Origin: Musa acuminata AAA Group
Lineage: Eukaryota; Streptophyta; Magnoliopsida; Zingiberales; Musaceae
Direction: 5' to 3'
DNA length: 64,000 nucleotides
NCBI RefSeq assembly: GCF_036884655.1
Contig: NC_088348.1
Location: 21,331,001-21,395,000, forward strand
The position numbers and the translations under genes are program-made. Below, one piece after another: positions 23,509-59,239 of the stretch. The first letter of the stretch is position 1. The number at the start of each line of letters is the position of its first letter. The notes below the pieces were generated by a model. It saw only the letters and a list, made by a program, of their open reading frames with translations. It searched no databases and was not told the DNA's origin.

Positions 23509-25252
23509 ATGTCTTCCATGCTCCAAACAGTCTCTCTTTCGTGGGTGGGTGCCTCCCTTCTCGCCGCCACCCTCTCCTTGTTCTTATTCTTGCGCTGGAC
23601 TGCGGCCAAGAAACCCGGCCAACTTCCGACCCCGCCAAGGCTTCCGATCATCGGCAACCTGCACCTGCTCGGCTCCCTCGCTCACCACTCACTGGCAAGG
23701 CTGTCCGAGAAGTATGGCCCTGTGATGCTCCTCCACTTCGGCCGCGTCCCTACGGTCGTCGTCTCCTCGGTGGCGGGTGCGCAGGAGGCCCTGAAGACCC
23801 GAGATCTGGCCTTCTCCGGCCGCCCACTCTCGAGCCTGAGCGACAGGCTCTTCTACGGCTCCCAGGACGTTGCCTTTGCCCAGTACGGCGGTAAGTGGCG
23901 GCAGATGAGGCGCGTTTGCGTCCTCCACTTGCTCAGCCCCAAACAGGTGCGCTCCTTTCGCTCGGTAAGGGAAGAGGAGGTGGCCCGTCTGGTTGACTGC
24001 ATCCGCGCCGCTTCCGGTGCGGCGGTGAACATGAGCGCCATGATCATCGCCCTCACGTGCGACATACTTTGCAAGGTGGCGTTCGGGAGCAAGTACACCG
24101 AGGAGGGTGGAAGCCAAATCCACTCCTTGATGTCGGAGCTATCTGCAGTGATGGGGATGTTCCCACTGCGGGATCACATCCCATGGTTGGGGTGGATCGA
24201 TTGGTTGAATGGAATGGATGGAAGGGTGAAAAAGATTGCCATGACAATTGATTCTTTCATCGAGAAAGTCTTAGAGCAGCATACGAGTCAGAGAGGCGGT
24301 AATAATAACGATAAAGAGGACAGCAGCATGGACGATTTGGTTGATATATTGATCTCCCTGGACGATAAAGAGGACCTTGATGTCATGTCACTCGGCAGGG
24401 ACAGTATCAAGGCCATTATTTTGGTAGCTCTTTCTTCTCGTCAGCTTTGTTATCCTGAAAAGGATGCAACGCGGGCTAGTTTTGATAGTGTTTGGTGAAT
24501 GCAGGATATGTTTGCCGCGGGGACGGAGACAACGTACGTGGCGATGGAGTGGGCGATGGCGGAGCTCATGAAGCACCCGGCAGAGATGAAGAGAGCGCAA
24601 GAGGAGGTCAGAAGGGTTGTCGGTCCGAGAGGAAACCTGGGAGAGGAGGCAGCGAAAGAGATGCAGTACCTAAAGGCAGTGATCAAGGAGACTCTCAGGT
24701 TGCACCCTCCGTTTCCTATACTGTTTCCGAGGCAGACGGTGGAAGACACCCAGCTGCTGGGTTATCACGTCCCACAAGGTACTTACTATGGAAATTTTCT
24801 CGACTTTAAAGAAATAAATACAAGAAAAAGATCAGAAAATTATTTAAATTATGATTTCTATTTCAACTAAGAATATTAAATCGAATTACAGAGTTTAATT
24901 GAGAATTTCAATAGGTACCACCTTGTTCATCAATGCATGGGCACTCGGAAGGGATGTTGGGACATGGGAGAAGCCCGAGGAGTTCCGACCGGAAAGGTTC
25001 ATCGACGACGTCGTCGATTTCAAAGGGCAGGACTTCCAGCTTATACCGTTTGGAGCAGGCCGCAGAGGCTGTCCTGGAATAGATTTTGCAGTCGCCACCA
25101 TGGAACTCGCTCTTGCGAGTCTGCTGTACCACTTCGACTGGGAGTTGCCGGAAGGAATGAGAGTGGAGGAGATGGACATGAGCGAGTCATCCGGAATCAC
25201 AGTGCGGAAGAAATCCAGCTTAATTATCGTGGGGAAGACGGTAAGCCAGTAA
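23509..25252 (+). CDS. Cytochrome P450, A-type, CYP71-like; 3 exons, 508 aa
   Basis: Membrane-anchored haem monooxygenase of the ER; substrate unknown. Exons 23509-24423, 24505-24778, 24915-25252; introns of 81 and 136 bp are GT-AG and the join is in frame. Residues about 8-28 form the N-terminal membrane anchor, followed by the proline-rich hinge LPTPPRLP (39-46). C-helix WRQMRR is at 130-135, I-helix AGTETT at 310-315, KETLR (ExxR) at 366-370, PERF at 422-425, and the haem loop FGAGRRGCPG at 442-451 with Cys449. Length is normal for the family. The start at 23509 is chosen because the frame upstream runs through poly-C leader, and the MSSM start gives a normal anchor. Intron 1 lies just before the I-helix (phase 0), the conserved position in this group; intron 2 is extra. 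Coding DNA is strongly GC-rich, unlike its surroundings. Probably intact; the exact CYP family needs phylogeny. Confidence 0.92.
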
Positions 25253-26241
25253 GTCGTTATCAACATCGTTCCTGTTCAGGTGTCCATCATTGTGCACGGG
25301 TTACGGTAATGTTGTTGTTCCATTAGTCGTAAACTATCTCCACGACAGAGACGATGAAGCCGACGGGCTCACAGGAAGCTGTCTGTGGTCTTCTGTGCGA
25401 TGGTGTTCCCATCTCCTGGGTGTCGGTCTCCATCTTCGGCAAAATACTCCGAAGAACCTACTATGTCTTATACTACTTTATATACAGTAAAAAATGTTGA
25501 CAAGACAAACACAGCGTGAGATGGCAAGGTTTGTCCGGTATGATATGCACATCCTATACATCATCCAATACACTCGGTACAGGACCTATACCAGACGTTT
25601 CTCTTTATTTTTCATATTTTAAAGATTTTTTAGAACTCAGTACATATTAATGCATTGACATTGGGCAGCAATCAGTACAATATCACTTACGACACGAAAT
25701 TGTAGTCCTTACGATACGGTATGCTGGCAGACAGCGGGCTGTCGCATAAAGTTCAACAAAATTGAAACAGTGATTCAGTGTACAGGTATTAAGTAGTGCA
25801 ATATCAAGCTGCGAACAAGACTGAAAAGAGTGGATTTTGATTTGTAGGAAATCCGAGTGGAGAACTTCGCATGGACAACATGTGCCAATCAACAAATTGC
25901 ACATAAACATAAACTATAGTCCAAGGCTTGCATGTGAAACTTCCTGCATACACTCCCGGATAACGCACAAATGCTGATCTCCTTTTTCTAGTTCCGATGG
26001 ACACAATAAAATAATGAAAAGCTATTCAGAGATCTGCATCACATTGTTCAAAAGAAACACAATAAAAAGTGGTTTTGGAGTCGAAATCCGATCAATCTTC
26101 TTACCAATTGCCAGAGATGATGCGAAGCAACGTTGGCTCAAATGGAAGAAACAACGTAGCAAAAATGTCTGTGGTTGAAGAAGCCATGCGACTAAAGCTG
26201 GAGTGTTTTAGGACGCTATAAATTGCCACCACGGACTTCAT
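25253..26241. other. Spacer between convergent P450 and RPN12 genes
   Basis: About 1 kb between the P450 stop (+ strand) and the RPN12 stop (- strand). It should hold both 3' UTRs. No further gene or repeat recognised. Confidence 0.6.
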
Positions 26242-48574
<22,333 letters not shown>

Positions 48575-48749
48575 CTCTCTCGTCGCCTCCTCTCTTCCGA
48601 TCAAACCCCAACCTTCGCTCCTCTCTCTCTCCTCCAATCATCATAATATAATTGGACGGCGATTTACATATCGAAAGGAAAGGTTGTAGGGCTGGGATTC
48701 CCTGTCATGCATCATGCAGGATTCACGCAGCCGGCCTACAGAGGTTTCA

Positions 48750-48999
48750 TGGGCCTCACATCAACTTAGCCTTTAGAAGTTGGCCCTAATTGGTCCGAGA
48801 TGTGACCACTTTTAAGTCCCAATTGGATTCACATAAATGGGTCGGAGTGGGCGATGCAATCCACCTGTGAGTCTCATTAACGGGTCCAGTTCGAACCTAC
48901 ATCAAGTACACCCGTCATGCTGGACCTGGACTGGAATGTGAGTCGAGTTAAACAGGATCTTGGTCTAAATTAACTTCTGCTTGGGCCTACGTGGGCCCA
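48750..48999 (-). promoter_or_regulatory. Candidate proteasome-gene promoter motifs (TGGGC) upstream of RPN12
   Basis: TGGGC at 48750-48754 and 48982-48986, plus a palindromic TGGGCCCA at 48992-48999, 175-425 bp upstream of the RPN12 start. TGGGC is the described proteasome-related cis element bound by stress-induced NAC factors in Arabidopsis; TGGGCC also fits a TCP site II. Short motifs, so only suggestive. Confidence 0.4.
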
Positions 49000-49059
49000 A
49001 CTAGGATCATAAACCTGGCTATAAAGTGATGCACATATAAGTTCAGCAAATCATTGTAT

Positions 49060-50279
49060 TGTTTCTATCATTTTCTTACCAAATATGTTCAAGAAGTTTA
49101 AAAGGTGTGCAAGTCCTTCCAGAGTTAAACGTAATAAAACTTAAGAGTCCTAACTTAGAGAGCATACTTGAGAGGACATTTTATAATGTTGTTTCATGAT
49201 CGTTTGTTCAAATATGTGCATTAATATTTGGAATGATTATGCACCTCTCTTCGTTTGGGTGAGATCGATATCAAGATGTTAATCAATATAGTATCGGGGC
49301 TATTGGATACATGACATCAAAGTGTTGTCACATGATACCATACCAAAGTATCGATTACGTAGCATCAAGATCTCGATTATATATGATAGGAGAATGATGA
49401 TATTGTTGACACCTTGCCATATAGTCGACACCTTGATACTACATAATCAACGCATTAGTGCCATGTGACCACCAACACAAGGATGTTTAACAATTCGATG
49501 TCATATTGGTTAATATCTCGACATGGTACCCCTCTTCATATATTACAAATCGTATTGACAACTTTTGCACGTTCTTCAAATTTGTGTGATATAATTTCAC
49601 TATAATTAAGAGAGGTATATAATTATCCCTAATATTAATACACATCCTCGAGCATAACAATCATGAAAATACTCATAAAAGACCACCTCAAGTGTGTTTT
49701 TTAAGCTATAAGACACTCGAGTTTTCTTACGTTTAATCTTTGAAGGACTCAACACGGGTGACACCTCATAAATAAGTCTAACTTAAAAATCGAATGAGCT
49801 ATATAAACATACCCTCGATATAATTTTATAGAGTTCCACATCTTAAAGAATAAAGGGGATTTGTTACTTTCTCAAATCCAATCATGCATATTAAAAATTA
49901 GCACCAAAGAATAGTTCGATACTCTCCGGAATATATGTTAACACTTGCAAAATTAACAAAATCAAGATACATACGATTTGACGTTGGTTGACTTTGAGTT
50001 GAATAACTAGAATATGTATTAACACTTGTAAAATTAGCACTAGAGAATAGTTCAATATATGTATATTAAAAATATTTTAAAGAATTTTTTCTCATGCTCG
50101 TGCTAACGTGATAGGCCTAGTTGATTGATTTTATGAGAATAGATGCTATCATTTGCATGGTTTTCCTCTGGATACAAATTCTATAAAAACAAAATCAGAA
50201 GATAGAACAGAGGCATTTGTCAACAACGTACAGTCAGTCAGATACTCCCAACTTTCATGCATGAACAATATCAATAACT
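49060..50279. other. Gene-free stretch
   Basis: No coding region. Between 49260 and 49560 short phrases such as ATCAAGAT, CGACACCTTG and CATGATACC recur irregularly. Not recognised. Confidence 0.4.
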
Positions 50280-50990
50280 TTTGGCCCTCTTAAGCAATGG
50301 TAACACTCAGGCAAAGGCAAATGTTATAGGTTAGTCTATTCCTTTTTGTCTTTCATCTCATATTGATTTTATAATTTCAAATAAATGGATCATACAGATC
50401 ATATTGCCTCATCCCCTAGTCTATTACATAAAATAAATATCTCTTCACATTCCTATGTTGGACTGTCCATTGTAAAAAAGGCACAAGTAGCTTCTATTGG
50501 TTTTACCAAACTTGATCATGAAATTATTCTTTCAGATGTTCTTTGTGTGTCTTTATTTTATGTTAATCTATTATCAATCAGCAAGATGACTAAAAATGGT
50601 TGAATTATTCAATCATCTTTTTTTTTCTTTTTTTTTTTTGTCTCTTATAGGATTTGACAACGAAGAAGATGATTAGTCTGAGAAGCAACATAATGGTCTT
50701 TACTAATTTTTATAATTTCATCACCTCTAACAAAAACGCTCATCAAAAAACAAACAATACATCTTCACAACATGATCTATGGTATAGATGTTTTGGCCAC
50801 CCATCCATACAACCTATGAGGCATTTTGTAGAATCGATATATGAAATTTCGATTTGCTCTAATAAATTTGTGATATTTATCCTTTAAGCTAAACAAGCTA
50901 AATCTCCTTTAGTCTAAATTTAATTTCTACTACTGAACCATTTGAATTAATTTACTGTAATATTTGGGGGGGCTTTTCAAGTTCTTTCTC
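50280..50990 (+). pseudogene. Copia pol relic (protease to integrase N-terminus)
   Basis: Frames with stops carry copia landmarks in order. Near 50400: TDHIASSPSLL, with the DSGA active site lost. Then EIILSDVLCVSLFYVNLLSISKMTKNG (about 50520-50600; here in two pieces). Then DLWYRCFGHPSIQPMRHF (about 50778-50835, the pre-integrase zinc site). Then AKQAKSP (50888) and an integrase start resembling FELIYCNIWGG (about 50942-50970). No LTRs found. A different, older lineage than the Sirevirus-like elements. Confidence 0.75.
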
Positions 50991-53900
50991 ATTCAAATGC
51001 TTTGATACCATGTTTTGAAGAAAAAAAAAAAAAAAGAAGAAAGCATTTATTATAATTATAAGTTCTACATAACCCTATTTACAGGGTTAAAGAGAATCTA
51101 ATTAATATAAATCAACTAATAAATCAAGAAATATTGAATCTCTATTTTTGGATACGAGAACTGAGTTACTGTTTAAGGAAAATAAAATGATCAAGCTCTT
51201 CTTTTCTTCTCTCTTTTTCACTGTTTTTTTCTCTTTCTCTTTCTATTGACTTAGAGGTTAGGATCGACTAGTTTTCGATGAATTAAAGGTTATCCCTTGT
51301 TATATAGGGTGGGGTGTGGGGAGAGAGTCCTAAAGAGTTTAGGGCTCTCAAGATTGACACCCCTTGTTGTTATTTTTAATTGATCGCTAGTTTTTTTTTA
51401 AATCCAAGTCTAATTTAGATTGGATCTTGGTGTTAGTTTGAGCTAGTCAAAGTAGCTATATCTAACTTTGAGATTTAAGATTAAACTCGAGTTGAGATAT
51501 TGAGATTGAATCATACTAATTAGAATTTGACTTGAACTAGACTTAGAGCTTAATTTGAGTGAGATTAAAGCTGACTTAAATCTAGTCCTTAATCTCGTAT
51601 TCAAACTTAAGTTTGCTTCAACTGGGTTAAAATCGATTTAGATTTACTTGATCATCCCCAATCACTAACAAGAGACTAAGAACAATGAAATAAAAGATTC
51701 AATTGGAAACTAAAAAAATGAGAGTGAAGACTTGCCATTGAAGAATCGGTGGCCAACACAAGTAAAAGCTCATCCAACTCAACTTTGGAGGCTTAATTAA
51801 AATAAAGATTTGAATAAGTAGGAAGAGGCATTGGCATTGAATTAATTAAGGGAGCCATTTGTACTACTCTATCTAACAAAGTCAATTGTACTGCTAAGAA
51901 TCTAAGTGACGATTGCAAAGATATTGGTGAACAAAATCTTTAGACGTGCTCCTATACCCAATAATTGGCATAAAATACTACACATCTCCATCATCGTTTT
52001 TATAGCCACATAGAATGGGCAAAACCATTGGGTTGCCGAGAACAAAGCATCGGTAGGCCCCCTTGGAACAAAGCATGTTGTTGGTATATTCGATGAGGAA
52101 AGACAATATATTGTGGATCCAAAGTGGTTCATGACATGCATTGTAATATTATTTTGCTAATATAACATTGATCTTGTTTAGATCTTCCTTTTTACATAAA
52201 TATGATGTTGGAGTTGGTATTTCTTGATTAGAATCTATTCGGGGAAACAAGTTACTTGAAAGATATAAATTCAAGTATGAAAATAAACTTTTGGATATAA
52301 TGAGTTTGTTGTTTTGTGTAAATACTCTATGTATCCCAAATTGGCTAGTTAACAGATAGTTAGCAACCAAAATATATAATCAAAATAAATATAATTAATA
52401 ATGTCCATCATGTTAGAACTAAGAGAAAATTTGATGAAGGTGATATTAAAGAAAAAAAAAAAGCATTTGATAGATCTAAAGCGAGTAAAAGAAATTTTTT
52501 CTGAGGTTAATATAAGAAAGGGTACAAGAGGCCTCCAACTCAGGTTGGTTTAACTCGAGAAAAAAAATTATTTTTACATTTATTATTCCTATGTAGTGAA
52601 AAGTTGTATTTTCTTTTTTCATGAAAATAAGAAAGAATGTTGAACTATATAATCTTGTATTCATTATTACGCATTTGTGATTTGACTAACTTCTTGAAGT
52701 AGCTCAAATCTCTAATAAAGTTTAATTAAAGAGGGATGTTTAAATATTATATTTGTTATTTTTATACATGCAATGAAGAATTAATAAATCTTATGTTATT
52801 TGTTATTTCTTCGTAAAAATTAATAGGAGCATCAATAAATCTTATGTTCACTATTTTACATTTAAAGATAAAATATACCTTCATTTGAATTATTATTGTA
52901 GCCAACTAAAATTCAGACCGTTTCGTATGAGCATAAAAATAATCATACTACTATTATATGAAATAAATTTAATATAAAAAAATCAAAATTAAATAATCAT
53001 ATATCTAAAATTAAGATTACATATCTTTGGATGTCAAGTCCAAATACATTTTTCTATGATTTGAGTATGCATCGTAGGACAATCCGTATGAAGCAATACT
53101 AATTTATGAGAAAAATGCTAGACCTTTTTTTTTTTTTCTCTTACTATCTTTCACAAAATCACGATCAATGATGGAGTAGGGATTAATAGAAAAAATAATT
53201 CCTAAAGGATTCAAGAGTAAAGTGTTTATGATAAATAATTAGAAGAGTCACTTCTATTAAGATTATCTCCTAACGAATCATGTCATAAATGACTTACTTT
53301 CTATTGGTGATAATCCTAATCATAATTCAATTAGAACTTTAATATATGTTAATCAATTAAATAAAATCATATTATCAAATATTTTGTGCATATGAATGCT
53401 TGGAAAAAAACAGATCAGAAGTCAAAGCCTTATCAATGTTTATGATTGGATACTTAACAAACTAATTGTGGGAGTGTCATGCCTTTCAACCTAATATTCC
53501 TAAGCCTTCTTTTTGGATGACTAGGTCTTTGAAGGTCTTCTCAAGCCAAAGAACTCTTCAGAGGCCATTGACAACACAGTTTCTCCACACCATAGAACAC
53601 TAGGATAACGCACTTACCAACTCCATGCTATATATAATATTTCAACAACGTTAAGTAGTATACAACTTCATGGATTGTCAAGAGTCACAATGTGCGTAAT
53701 AATCCCTTGTTTAGTGTATTCATTTTCAAAGTATGAGAGAAATGCTAGAAATTAGGAGAAAATATCAAATTTACTACTCATAATTTAACATGACACACAC
53801 ATTACAAATTTGTTAACTAATCGTTTCTTTTATTAAATGATTGTTTTTTTAACTTCATGGCTGTTATGACTATTTTGGTTTTTATTCCTTGTAGATTTTT

Positions 53901-54160
53901 AATGTTTTCGGAGTGCTTCAATCGTCAAGATCTTTACTAACTAAGCTAATTACCATCTTTCTTTCCTTGTAAACTTCACTCTTCGTTTTCATTTATATTC
54001 CTTTGGTTTTACTTTTGCTTATGTGAAACTGCTATCACTTTGTTCCTTAGAGATGAAAACTGCATCCTTCGCTTCCCTTAGCTCTGCAAGAACACGTTTG
54101 AATCATTTTTACAAACACTTGGTCTCCTTCGCTAAAGTGATGTTCTTGTGCAGAAAAGTT
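50991..54160. other. AT-rich gene-free stretch
   Basis: No frame above background, no recognised transposon. Runs of A and T at 51020, 52450 and 53130. Confidence 0.45.
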
Positions 54161-54744
54161 GCTACAGTACTCGTGAAGTTTCGGTGTCCTGCGCATAAAG
54201 GGTGAGGAGCAGAGAGGAAAGCCTGTAAAGTCTCAACCAAAGTTCTCTTTTATCCTTATCCATGAAATCTGTATGGTGGCTATCTTGTTCTGACACTTCA
54301 TCCGGCCTCTCGCTGTTTTGAGTATTATTTAAGGATTCTATGAAAGCTGCGTCGGCTGGAAGCTTCTGTTGAATGATAGCAGCCATGCACCGCCGACAAC
54401 ATCAACCAAACAAGTAATCTAATGAAAGGATAAGAGAGCCAACGAATCATCAACAAAGCTGTCAACCAATAGAGACGCTGTTTGGCCCAGAGCGCGTTGA
54501 CCACCATGCTTATCCACTCCTTTGTGATGCGGGTAAACAACAATTCACTTCCCTGAATGCTTGAAAGGTAGCAGGTTTTACTGTCTTCCTACCATAAAAC
54601 TCTTGCATGTGATCTTAACTCAAGTTGATTAACGTACAAACAGATCATGTGCTTCGTGTACCTTTATCTGTTTATTTCATGGGGGACGATGGAGGGAGGT
54701 GGCGAAAGCTCTGGTCAAGAGGAGACGAGGAAATGCATGCGCAG
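54161..54744 (-). other. Downstream flank of HHO with unrecognised short frames
   Basis: Two overlapping frames on the - strand (54543-54325, 54386-54162) encode 72 and 74 residues. The first includes a hydrophobic stretch (LTALLMIRWLSYPFIRLLVWLML). No family recognised; starting 200 bp past the HHO stop, it may simply be 3' UTR. Confidence 0.3.
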
Positions 54745-56730
54745 TCAAGATCTGTGTAAACGATGCGAGGCTGTGGTGGTCTGTGAGGAAGAAGAGGCGG
54801 CAGGAGAAAGAGAGTTGAAAGCAGCAGCATTCCCGCTGCTGTTACTTTCTTCGCTGCGTCCACCTTTCTCGAGCTGTGGCCCTGTGGGCGACCTGTCCGA
54901 TTGCTTGCTCTGCTGCGGCCGCACTCTCGAGTCTGACGGGAGTGATGCCGCAGGGGCAAAAACTCCAACTGCAGGAGTACAAGGAGCATCGGCCGGTGGT
55001 GCTGCAACTGTGTAATCTGGAGGTGGAACCCATATGCCGCTGACCACCACAAACTGGGGAATGGGAGGATTGGTGGTGTTGCTGCTGCTGCTGTGAACTG
55101 CAGTGCTCGGCCGCCGATTGTGCAGCCGGTATTTCTGCAACAACGAGATCACAAACATGTAAACATCTTCAAAGTTCTCTAGTGCTTTGGTTTGACCTCA
55201 TTTCAGTGGAAAAGGATGAACAGGATCCATGAATAGATGTTAAATACAATGCTGAACTCTATGACAAGAAATGGAAGTAGTTATCTTCATGTTGAGTGGC
55301 CTGAACAATTATTAGGTCCACGAAAAGATGCAGCGTAACATTATATGGTCCATGCAGTTGTTTGCTCAGCCAAGCATGTGCAGAATAGAACATAAGGGAA
55401 AGAGGGAGATAAGCTTATAATAAAAACCTAGCAATTATGTCACGACTGAGATGTTTACTAGTGATTGCCATTGTCCAAATGACCAAACAACAATCTGAGG
55501 TGGGAGGGTTCTCGTTTATGTCTATCAGAATTTGTGCTGATAAGTTCCAGGGAATCTGTTCCTATGGGGCAAAAATATCCAAGGAATCTGATGCTTTGCA
55601 GACAACCTAACATCATCAAATGCAATGCATCCAACTCAGGGAGGTGCGCATTCTCTACTTTGGTTTCCATTTGCAAGATTCAATAGTGATGAACAGAAGA
55701 AACTGAGAGAAGAAGAATCGACTTTGGGTAAAGATACTCCCGAACCTGCAAATGGCTCTTGACCTCATCGTTGGTGAGGCCATCCACCTTCATCAGCTCT
55801 CTGATCTGCTTCGGCGTCGCGACTGCAAGCAATCAGCTCCAATTCCTCAGAAACAAGATACGTGATGGTAATCATACAAATCGTATGTATATGATGAGAA
55901 CGGCAGGTGTTTCTTTCATGAACTCGGTGACCTACCATGGGAGCCACCGAGCTGTTTGAGGGCGTGCAGGAATCGTTGGTGGAGCTCCGGTGACCAACAC
56001 CGTCTCGCCTTCCTATGAGGCTGAGACTGCCCTTCCTTCTCCTTCTCTTCTCCACCAACACCACTACCACCAACTCCTCCTTTTCCACTAGTTGTTGAAC
56101 TGGAAGCTGGGATTGGTGCTGCAACATGCTTTTCTCTTTCGAAGGGGTGGAATGCTCCCCCGATCCTCCTGGCATTCACTGCTATCGGTTTCGTCGGAGG
56201 TTCCTAACACAGCAAACATCCATCAGATTCGGCTCACGAATAAGACAACATGAAACCTCGGTAGAAGGAAGCAATAGAGATCGTTCTCACCACTTTCCCA
56301 AATGCGTCCGCTTCCTGATTCCAGAGCTGGACGGATCTAAGCCAGTCCGGCTTCTCATCGGCCCTGGTCGCCGCCGACCCGCTCTTCTTGGCAGCTCCAT
56401 CGACGCTTCTATCCTCCGACGAAGGCGAGCTCGGCTTCAACGGAATGAACTCCTCCAGAATAGGCCCGTCTTCGCTCATCGTAGCATGGCCATTCATCTG
56501 TCGTCTTGCACTGTCGATGGCTGCAACCAGTCGTCACTACGTTTCATCAACGAAGACAAATAACCAGAAGACATAGCGACAACATGAGAGAACAATCGAT
56601 TCTATATACCGTGCGTGACGATCTGCAGGCAAAGAGGCAGCTCTCTCTGAAACACCTGTATCTTCTTCCGCTCTTCCTCGAGCGCACGAACGTAGTCGCC
56701 ACAGCTCGGCAGCGTCGCAGAGAAATCCAT
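54745..56730 (-). CDS. HHO: GARP (G2-like) transcription factor, HHO/NIGT1/HRS1 family; 5 exons, 361 aa
   Basis: Nuclear DNA-binding repressor; the family controls nitrate and phosphate starvation responses. Exons on the - strand: 56730-56610, 56520-56291, 56203-55936, 55822-55746, 55134-54745; all joins are GT-AG and in frame. Residues 1-42 ([20 protein letters not shown], then [19 protein letters not shown]) are the conserved N-terminal HHO domain. Residues 96-108 ([13 protein letters not shown]) are a second family motif. The GARP domain runs 182-240 ([51 protein letters not shown]). The tail is Ser/Pro-rich. Upstream Met codons exist in frame at 56799, but MDF matches the family start. 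No nitrate-response element identified. Confidence 0.93.
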
Positions 56731-57355
56731 AGCTTGGTCTGATGCCAAAGATTTGAGATGGTACAGGTATAAGCAGACGACTGCGGGGGAGACCGTCAAG
56801 GAAAGAAGTTTCTGCTTTGTTTAGAGCTCAAATGATCGAGGGGCAGTGATGGGGGAAGAGAGGCGGAATCAGCTAACATGGGGATGGCATGGGAAGGAAC
56901 AAAGAGGGGAGATCAGAAGAGGAGAGGCGTATAGGAGGGGAAGCCAAGTACGGGGCGTCGCGTGCATATCAGAATCTTTGCCAAGATCTTACAGAACCGT
57001 TATATTCAGTGTAACGTTTCGTTATCATCCTCCATATCGAGTCATCGATGATAACTAGACGCTAACTATCATAAATATGTATCGGGATACTGAATTGAGG
57101 ACTATAACGGGCGTCATTTTGAGATGAAGCGAAGGAAAAGTACGCGGTTGTGCGTTGAATATTCCCCGAGCGATTCCGCTGCGATGGACGCGCTGGCGCG
57201 GACGTCAACGACGAGGTGAAGAGATAAGATCGAACGACAAACGGCTGGATCTTCGACACGATGCAAGCAGACGGCCGTGATCCATTCGGTGGGGGAAGGA
57301 ATCAGCTCAGAATCTTCGGCATACAAGAGGACGACACGCCACATCTGCCAGCCGC

Positions 57356-57357
<2 letters not shown>

Positions 57358-57393
<36 letters not shown>
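57358..57393. repeat. (GA)n microsatellite upstream of HHO
   Basis: About 17 GA repeats, 628 bp upstream of the HHO start; CT-rich in gene sense, as often seen in plant promoters and leaders. Confidence 0.9.
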
Positions 57394-57394
<1 letters not shown>

Positions 57395-59239
57395 CTGTGC
57401 TCAGTAGGTCATCTTCTTGCAGGTCATCCTCGGCTTGGGCAGAGCTTTCGATGGCTTCTTGCAGCGAAGGATTCAGATTTCTGAGGCAGGACATGGATTG
57501 GCCTTTGAGGACTGCCAAGGGGCAACAGGCAACCATTTCTTTGTGCACACGTGACGGGATTGAATCGAAGAGACTGACCCCAACTTCCGAAGAATATGCC
57601 TTGTGATATTATATGTCATCCCTCGGGCTGTTCTTGGAATGGAGTGTTTTAGTGGTGGTGGTTAGGTCTCGGACAAGGATGTCATGCAGCCAATGGATTT
57701 ATTAGTTTCAGATATATTATGTCTGTTCCAATTAGGAAGAGAACATAAAAAAGAAAAAAAGAGAACCCTTCTCCTTCGGATGGCAGACTAAGGTTCCTGA
57801 CAGATGAAATTATAGAAGGGGAATAGGTGTTTTCTTCTTGAGGTGCTTGGGATGTAGTGCCTTTGGGGTATCTCAAATGCCAAGGTCAAATGACATTTCT
57901 GCGAGGAGAAAGTCATACAGACAGCTTATTTATCTTCAAAGAAGAAAGTCAAATGATGTACGAACATAAGGGTTAGGCAGCTTAAATTGTATTTCCACGC
58001 CTACATTGAACAGCTTAAATCTTACAATTTCGGAATAGTATTTACTCTATTCAGAATCACATATTGCTATTTGCATAGGGGCAAATGATTCTCAAACATC
58101 ATTCGATCACACATGAACACAAAGGTTTTACGGGAACCAATATGGTTTAAAAAAAAAAAAAAGATTGCCATCCACTTAAAAACCAATGTGGTTAAAAAAA
58201 AAAAAAACTGAGAGAAAATAAAGTAATAATTTATCTGAAAAAAATTTAGTGGATAGCAACCTTTTTCTATTTGGTTGGAAATAAGGGAGAATACATGGTA
58301 TGGTTCAACAAAACCTTGTGTTATCTCTTATATTTTTTGAAATTATCTTATATTATTATCTTCTTATCCTCCAGTAACATAAGAGGGTTATCTCGCTCAT
58401 CACCATGATCGATCACTGGAAGTCCTCATCCTCATGAGCGAGTAGTCCAAAATTATGAATAAAACTATGTCGCCAGTTCGAGTTTAGCCCTTATTGTACA
58501 CTGATTATTAAAGCCTTAAATCATAATGCGAAGGTCATTAAACTTGTCTTCCTCATAATTGAGTTCGTCATAGCTTTACAGTGAGAGTTGTCATCAGTCC
58601 ATAGTTGTTGAAGCTATGGTTTGAAGTGTTCTTTAGGTTTTTCTCACTAATTTGATATAATATTCTCTCATTCCCTAATTGTTAGAATCATTTGTCTTAC
58701 AAAACTTTCTTTTAAGTGAGAAAATAGTGGTTTTCAAAGTACAACATCTTTAAACTCTTTAACTCCACCGAATGTAACGAATTTATCCGGCTCTAGCTTG
58801 ACGTTGACGTGTTGGTTTCCTTGGGTTGCCACGATTAGACTTTTGAAAGGCTCTTTGATGAAGTGATAGTTTTCATTTATCATCAGAATTCGGTAGAGAA
58901 CTTAAGTGAGCAAAGAGATCTTAAGAGAATACTTAAAGAGCCTATAGATTCTTAATCAAATGTGTGAGGAAGAATATGGAATTTGAGAGGGTTTTATAGG
59001 GTTTTGGAAGATCTCTCTTTCCAAAAATGCTCCCAAAACTAACTATTATTTAGTTATAGGAAGAGATAATTTTTTTTTTTTTTAAATTATAAAATGATTA
59101 ACAGACACTAAAAATAATTGTTATGTGACTGTTTAAAGGGGACAGGCCCTTTGCCCCTCCTTTTAACTGTTGGGTTAGGTGTGAACCGTTATTGTTTAAC
59201 CCCAACCATCGGTCAAACCCAACATTGACTAAGCCCTCT
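57394..59239. other. Gene-free stretch
   Basis: No coding region supported. Poly-A runs at 58148-58206 and a poly-T run at 59072. No recognised element. Confidence 0.45.

Noticed and set aside
24424..24498. P450 exon 1 reading into a stop as a truncated gene
   Set aside because: This is an 81-bp intron with GT-AG borders; exon 2 resumes exactly at the I-helix.
54672..55052. Overlapping frames on both strands at HHO exon 5
   Set aside because: Shadows of the Ser/Pro-rich tail; only 55134-54745 joins the GARP exons in frame.
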